Below are positions 57,343-64,000 of a stretch of DNA of 64,000 nt, piece by piece. Positions within the stretch are counted from its first letter, which is position 1. Each line of letters begins with the position of its first letter. This DNA is from Kappaphycus alvarezii. Its lineage: Eukaryota; Rhodophyta; Florideophyceae; Gigartinales; Solieriaceae. The position numbers were made by a program, and so were the translations under genes. The stretch covers positions 1 through 64,000 of the forward strand of contig NADL03000460.1 of the NCBI GenBank assembly GCA_002205965.3, read 5' to 3'. Under the pieces are notes generated by a model, which saw only the letters and a list, made by a program, of their open reading frames with translations, did no database searches and was not told where the DNA came from.

Positions 57343-60300
57343 TTTGGTACTCTTGTGGAGGGGGTTACATCCGAGGTATTCGAGTTGAGCAGTATTAGGG
57401 AACACTTCGGGTTTTTTTTCTGTAATCACGGATCTCATTGATGCTCTTATAAAGTTCACAGGCGACAAGAATGAAGACGTTTGAGGGGTTTCTCTATATA
57501 TATGTCAAGGTTGTGATGCGTGAGAAGGGCGATGAAGAGAAAGCCGAAAGTATCTTCCCCTATCTTCATGGTGACGCAAAGCACAAATATAAGGCCAAGT
57601 ATATCAACGGGAGGTCTCTTAACGGGAATGAGCGTAACTTCGGTGAGGTATGTGAGTGGATTGTGAAAGAATACGCTAAGAAGGTAGAACCAGATGAGAT
57701 GATTCGTGCCGCCATAGAGGCACGGCTCAACTTCGACGATTTGTTAAGCTCATTGGTATGCTTGTGTGATCTCTATGAAAAGGCTGGGGTCAACGCCCAA
57801 GCCAAGTACGGAATGCTGCGTAAGGCGGCGATGGGGGATAGGCTGCTCTACGATTTCCTCCTCATCAAGGGCCCTCACACTTTTAATGAACTGAAGGGTA
57901 CTATAGTAGAATTTGTCAAAAACTCGGAGACATTTCAGTTACTGAGTGAGGTACCGAGGGAAACCCTTACATCGATGTCTATCGTACATCCTGAAAAGAA
58001 TTACCAAAGGCCGGCTACTAGTGCAGCAGCATTGGAATCTGTCAGGAGCGATGTCAAAAACTTGGAAGAACGGCTGGAAACCCGATTCGATAATCGACTT
58101 GACATGATAACCTCGCAGTTGGAAAGCCTTACTCCTACCATTAAGAACCAGTCTGGAGCCCTAAAGGCCGCAGAAGTCTGCTCCTACTGTCACAAGCCAG
58201 GACACTTTGCAAATAGGTGTCATGATAATCCACCTAGAAACACTCGTTGTGGAAAGTGCGGACGATATGGGCACCATGAAAGTAACTGCTGGTCAAAAGA
58301 CAACAGAAGAGCAAATTTATCGGACGCGAGGAGCGAGTCAGGACCAGAGGTGAAAATCTTACAAAACAGAAAGGATCAAAGGTTGACGGATGACGGTAAT
58401 GTATCCATCGCTGAAGAAACCAGTCAAGTCAATGTGACAAAAAGGGATAGGGAAGGGAACATTTTATCTAACCTGGGCTAGATTATGGAATGCTGGAGCA
58501 TATCCCAGCATCTGTACCTCCTCGGACCAAGAGGTTTGATCAAGTTGTTCCAGGATTGAAAAACACTCCGGCCAAGAAGACGAAAAAGAGTAAGAAATTT
58601 AAGAGTATCCCGAAGGACGTACTATAATATGTGAAGAAGTACAATTTGGTAGCTGAGCTTGCATCGGCCCCAGCTGGAATAACGTTTGGTCAACTTTTGA
58701 GGGGCGACGCAGAAGATGCGAGAAAAGAACTCAAAAAAACTATAACGTCTAATAAGTCCGCGAAGGGTAAGAAACCGTTTCTTCAATCGGCCTCGACAAT
58801 ACCAAGACGACTTAAGCTGGTACTAGTCAAAGTGTTGGGAATGAAAACCCAAGCTCTGTTCGACTCGGGCGCTGTTCCAAACCTCATTTCAATTACTTTG
58901 GTGACAGATCTAGGTATCAAAATTACTCCAACTACTGAAAGAATAACTGTTGCGGATGGAACCGTATCAAAATGCATGGGCACTGCTGACAAGGTTTCCG
59001 TGTTCTTTGGGGACTCTAAAGTTGATGCAGACTTTCTTGTCATGCCTGATCTCCCTTTCAATGCAATCATTGGCTGGCCCACCATGGAAAGACTATGAAC
59101 TTGCATTGACTTGGGCAACCAAATCGTTTCAGTTAATATTGACGCCAGAACCGTGAAGATGCCCCTTGATTTAGACAAAAGCACACATCCGGAAGATTTA
59201 AGAGAAACGGACATTGAAGATTTCACTTCGAGCTATGGCAGCGAATATTCAGAACCAAATATCACTTTCGGAAGGAAAGAGTAAGCTCTAGTGATAATGA
59301 ACATGACATGGGACGAGTATGATTTTGGGTTTGAAACAGATGACGACTGGAATTCTAGGGTAGGTTTGAGAACTGAATTTGTTTCTTTTTGCGATAATAT
59401 CGAATAAATAAACGGCATTAAGAGCTTGAAAGAGGATTACCTTTGCAAAGAAAATAATAATACGTCCAATTACATATCTGAAGATGTGAGCACACCGGAA
59501 TAGGTCCTTTAAAATTTGGAGGGTAAGGATCAAGGAGAGGGAGATCACAAGTTCACAGAAATTCAATAAAAATGCAGCACCTTTCCGCTCCCGCCTCAAA
59601 GAAAATATCCGAAATTCTAACATCTTCCGAAGTAATTGCATGGATAGTTTCAAATCTAAGACAAGCAAGTGGACCGGTCACTCACTTATTTGAACTCATC
59701 GATGATCAACTAGTTTACCACAGACGTAGGCGTCAACTGCCAAAATATGACCAATTTATCTCAGAGAATGTTACAAGTATGCTGGAAAATGATATTATTC
59801 GGCCAGTTTCGTCCCCATGGTCATTTCCAGTTGTGGTAGCACCAAAAAAGGATGGAAAACTTCGCTTTTGCGTCAGTTACCGACAACTGAACCAGAGATT
59901 GATTCCCGATCGATTTTTGATTCCAAATATGGGGGAAATACTCAAGGATTTGAAGGAAGGGAGATACTTCACATCAATTGACCTCTACAATGGCTATTGG
60001 CAGATTCTATTGGATGAAAAATGTAAGGAAAAAACAACTTTTATCTGCAAATCTGGTATATTCAGGTTCGAAGAGATGCAATTTGGTCTCATGAATGCAC
60101 CAGATACGTTCCAAATAATGATAAAGGAGTTTTTGAAAGGACTTCCATTTGCAAGAGTTTATATCGATGATGTGGTAATATTCTCAAAAACCCTTGAATC
60201 AGCACATATCGCATGTCAAGACAGTGGTGGAGAGGGTATCTACATACAGCCGGAAAATTAAGTTGAGCGAATGCTTCTTTGCGAAAACTTCTATCCAACT

Positions 60301-62249
60301 ACTCAGTCATATCGTCGATCAAGAGGGAATTAAAGTGGATACAGAGAAAAGGTAAAAAATCAAGTTGGAACCAAGGCCCGCTTCAAAGACGGAGGTTCGA
60401 AGCTTCTCAGGACTGCCCTCATATTACAGAAGATTTATCAAAGATTTAGCCAAGAATGCAGCACCGTTACGTGCCTGCACTACGAAGAACGGAAAATTTT
60501 ACTGGGACAAGGAAATGGAAACTGCATTTGAGGAGGTTAAACATAAGTTATGTGCCCCCCAGTGCTCATGCATCCTGATTTCAAGAGACCATTTGTTGCG
60601 GAAACAGATGCCTCAGAACGGTCTTTGGGTGCCGTTTTTTCCCAAAAAGATGAAAACGGAAGACTACACCCTGTTCAATTCGCAAGTCGCACTCTGAATG
60701 ATGCGGAAAGGAGGTACTCAGTCTGTGAGAAAGAAGAACTAACTGTCGTCTTTGCATTGAAAAAGTTCCGCGTGTACCTTTTATCACTCGAAAAATTTGT
60801 CTTGATAACGGATCACCAGGCACTTAAGACAGCATTCCAAAAGAAAGATGTACATCACCGCTTAGCCCGATGGCTCGTCATTTTCGCAGAATATCGGTTC
60901 GAAATTGTGTATAGACCCGGACTCAATAATCATCCTGCTGATTACATATCCCGCTTGAGGGATCCAATGAATCCAAATGAAAAAGCTTCCGAGGACATCG
61001 TAGGAGTTGCCGAGGTGCAAGTGCCGAACGATAACGAGTACGGAGCTAATATTCAAGGCCTAATTAAATTCCTTGATGGAATAGAAATGAGAAAGGTTGA
61101 TCTAGAACACAGAAATTGGGTACGCAGGAATCAAAAGGCTTTTACATTGTGTAATGCGAAACTCTTCCGACACACTAAAGCCGGTCCTCGACTGGTGGCC
61201 CCTTTAAATGAAAGAATGAATATCTTGAGGACTTTCCATGATGAGTTAGTGCATTGAGATCTCAAAAAAACCAAAAAATTCATTAAGGAGAGATTCTGGT
61301 GGCCCAGTATCCATAAGGACGTCTATAATTTCGAGAAAGCTGCGACAACTGTTAAAAATTCACTCCGATACGAAAGTATAAGACAACTCTAAGCTTTCCA
61401 GTTTCTGGTCTTTTTGAAACCTTCTCAATTGGCTTTGCCAGCCTATTCAAGGAAACCTCTTCCGGAAACAAATATCTCCTTATAAGGTGGAACATCTTAC
61501 TGGATGGCCAGTAGCAGTTGCAGTTGAGGAGGCCAATGCTGAGGTGGTCCTGAGATTCATCGAAAAAGAAATAATTGAACGGTTTGGTCTTCCAAAAAGG
61601 ATCATCTCGGATAACGCCCTTTGTTTTACTGCAACTTCACTGATCCGTTTCTTGGAAGAGGAAGGGATTCAGTGAGAAAGGGATTCAGTTGAAAACCGTT
61701 CACGCATACGCTCCTATATCAAACAAGAATACGGAGAGGATGGTTGGAACCATCAAACGAGACATATCGAAAACTATGTCGGAGAATGAAATCCAGTGGG
61801 AACATCCCTTACGAAAAGTGTTATACGGCTATCGTCGAAGAAGAGGGAGAAGTTGACGCCCACCATTCGAGTTAATGTACGAAAGGGCTCCTAGAATGTT
61901 ACAGAGAGACATGGAAACAAATATTATCGACGAAGGGAGTGGAGAAGTCGAACTACTGGCCACCGAAGGCTGGAGATCACACCGCGCCCTAACACAGACA
62001 AGAAATGAGGGTGCAGAGCCTCCAGTCTGAACCTTTTCAGTCGGCTCTAGAGTACTTGTAGTACATGGAAAAGCAATGCAACAGGCTTTAAAGTGGCCGG
62101 ACTTCCAAACAAAGTACTCGAACCCTTGTATCGTCACGGAGGAAAGACACCCGCTTTATAAGCTCTGTTCAAGCTCAGGCAAGAGATCAAAGAGGGCCAT
62201 CCATGCACTTCGTCTGGTCCCTTACCATCAGAGGCCTGAAGAATTCCTT

Positions 62250-63370
62250 CTCACACAGGACTATGTGCACCCACGAGGCATACTCATCTTTAACTATAGG
62301 ATGGTTCTTATGGGAGGAAAAAGAGCCTGGGAATGGATCATCTCGATTACGCGGGACTACTACGAACTACACGTAATCATCCATTTCTACATTAATACAT
62401 GACTATGTTTTCGTACGTTGAACGAACCATTGCTACCTGAAGAAGATTTCCGACTATTAATAAGAGTTCTATTTTCATTCCAAAACGGAAGGTGCACGGA
62501 AGCAGGTCCAGAGTTCTTGGAGATAAAGTATCATTAATCTATAGGAATGTATGGAATGTTAGCTATCGGAGACTTGTCGCAAACGTATCTGAACATTTTC
62601 CGTCCTATTTACGTATTTCTCAAAAACAACCAAGATGTGCGACTGAGAGGTTACGCCTTACCCCCCCTGATATGGAATATCGACTGGTCCCACATCCCTT
62701 ATGGTAACCTTATGCTACCTCGCCACAAATTTGAAACGTTGACGGTGGCGAAGATCCTCCTGAAGCAGTGATGATGACCTGAGGAGGACCTTTGAGAGAG
62801 AACAACCCGCCCAGAAGAGGTTCTGGTCGTCCCCCGAGAGGACCTCGTGCAGGTTCCAGTACGTCAGGAGCTGGTCGCGGCCATTCATCAGGACAGCCCA
62901 CCACAACTTCTTCTCTAGCTCTCCTTCACAACCATGCAAAGTATAATGTCGGTGGAAGAAGATTATCTCTTTGGTTGCGCAATATCTCCGAGGACGCGAA
63001 CTATGCGCAGGGCATTTCTTATTTCATGATAAGCATCTGTTTATGATGTCGGGCGCTACACGGACCGCACTTATCTTACGAAAATTCATTCTTGATGATG
63101 CGTGTCTTCTTTCCTTATCGGCATCCATTCCTCCGGCATCTTCCAGAAGAGTTTGCATATCACAAATATTTTTTCACTCTTGGGAGATTCATAAGAGTCA
63201 CGGAGGAAGAATGTATTCAACCCCATCTCGATGTTGTCAAACCAATATATGAGGCAGTGCTACAAAGTGAAGTACCAGTAATGCAAACTTACTTTTTGGA
63301 ACACCATATTGGTAATCAGTTGCATCCGTACCCGTTTGAAAGACCGTACATTTTATCCATAAGACATTGA
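62250..63370 (+). mobile_element. Element D ORF3 region, broken
   Basis: Both domain repeats of ORF3 are visible (GGKRAWEWIISITRDYYE near 62,310; the second from about 62,950 to 63,345, ending HPYPFERPYILS). The linker is different in sequence from element B's but again basic, rich in Arg, Gly, Pro and Ser (PPRRGSGRPPRGPRAGS near 62,805). It is broken, with a few breaks. Confidence 0.7.
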
Positions 63371-63433
63371 ACACTAACGGAAAAAGAAGAAAAATAATGA
63401 CGAGCTGGGACGTTCGCCTTGAGAAAGGGGGCA

Positions 63434-63950
63434 TGTAATACAGAAAATGGTCCTCCCCTTGTGTAATACAGAAAATGGTCCTCCCCTCGTGTAGTCCAGC
63501 AAATTACGACGATCTCGCCCCTGATTTCGCTCAGTATTCTTTCCAAAATTGCCTCCCATCCTTCTTACAAAGTATTTTTATGCATTTTCTGGTATCTTCT
63601 GTATTTTTGTTCGGACTTACGGGGTAGCCGAAAGTCTATATAAGCTGAGTAAACTGTTTCTACGTGGAGAGGTCAAGCAAGTCGGCAGACAACTTCAAGT
63701 CAATTCCCGAGTAGTAGGAAGTTCAGAGTCAACTCCAGACCCAAGAAACATTTTTCCTACGCTGGTCGCAGAGCGACAGTGGTAGACCCTGCTCCTTCCA
63801 TACTTGCTTGTAGTCCTCTCAACTCTCTTCCATATACACTCCTTTTTGTTCGTTCAAGTATACCACGGTAGCCCTTTTGTCGCTTGCAACACCTCCTACT
63901 TGGAATAGTTGGTTCTGAGTAACTCTCCTCCCGACAATTTACCCCTATCA
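63434..63950 (+). repeat. Element D 3' LTR, divergent U3 (517 bp)
   Basis: Begins TGTAATACAG after a purine tract (GAGAAAGGGGGC) with two 28-bp direct repeats (63,434-63,461 and 63,462-63,489, one difference). U3 is unlike the 5' LTR. The core from the TATATAAGC box on is shared. It ends CCCCTATCA. Confidence 0.8.
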
Positions 63951-64000
63951 TTTAATTGGTTCTGAGTATCTCTTCTCCCGAAGATTGACCCCTATCATTT
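63951..64000 (+). repeat. Repeated LTR end, continuing past the window
   Basis: TTTAATTGGTTCTGAGTATC and what follows repeat the last part of the LTR, as at element B's 5' LTR (49,611-49,656). The window ends at CCTATCATTT, which elsewhere leads into the primer site. Confidence 0.6.

Larger units (their letters stand above)
56620..63950 (+). mobile_element. Ty3/gypsy element D, mosaic fossil
   Basis: Parts: 5' LTR (56,620-57,342), primer-site region from 57,345, and gag (about 57,400-58,480) with two CCHC knuckles near 58,180-58,280. Protease is at about 58,800-59,090 and reverse transcriptase at about 59,740-60,190 (YIDDV). RNase H is at about 60,560-60,900 and integrase at about 61,250-62,230. 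ORF3 is at about 62,250-63,370 and the 3' LTR at 63,434-63,950. It is broken, with roughly ten breaks. From the 5' LTR through gag and protease it is nearly identical to element B. From about 59.2 kb onward it is clearly less similar (RT region about 85% by eye). Its two LTRs have different U3 regions, so their divergence cannot be used as a clock. Confidence 0.9.

Overview
The window is eukaryotic nuclear DNA from a repeat-rich genome. It contains retroelement coding regions, GT...AG introns, a eukaryotic mRNA-export-type RRM protein and almost no single-copy genes. The mix of Ty3 elements (one with an integrase and chromo-like tail of a kind common in oomycete genomes) and restriction-like-endonuclease LINEs would fit an oomycete, alga or other protist. 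The sequence does not fix the taxon.

Layout. 1-1 kb: an ALY/REF-like RRM gene (364-985, +). 1.5-3.5 kb: an unrecognised minus-strand coding relic and a truncated LTR. 4.1-6.8 kb: a broken Ty3 element (-). 7.7-11.6 kb: a long LINE copy (+) that abuts a host FAD-dependent oxidoreductase gene (11,639-13,510, -). In that gene the family's C-terminal half precedes its N-terminal Rossmann half in one frame, and two clean introns follow. 14.6-16.1 kb: an in-frame 228-bp duplication and a 22-bp tandem repeat. 16.3-24.0 kb: Ty3 element A (+). 24.7-27.1 kb: a decayed hAT transposon. 27.7-30.4 kb: LINE remnants. 30.8-34.2 kb: a Ty1/copia fossil (+). 34.2-40.0 kb: Ty3 element C (-). 40.5-42.8 kb: a second, 5'-truncated LINE copy. 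42.8-49.8 kb: Ty3 element B (-), the best preserved. 49.8-52.3 kb: an inverted LTR piece and LINE scraps. 52.3-53.9 kb: a chromo-type Ty3 fossil. 54.6-56.3 kb: a copia fossil interrupted by an LTR. 56.6-64 kb: Ty3 element D (+).

A, B and D (with a trace in C) form one Ty3 lineage with two unusual parts. The first is a third ORF after pol, built from two tandem copies of an unrecognised domain of about 135 residues. The second, in some LTRs only, is an acidic ORF lying inside the U3 region. The acidic ORF is seen three times, each time just upstream of the LTR promoter. Short-form LTRs (in B and at the 5' end of D) lack it. D looks like a mosaic: its 5' LTR and gag nearly match B, while its pol and 3' LTR do not.

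The host genes and the LTR-family accessory ORFs are the parts most worth follow-up. Nearly everything else is transposon fossil.
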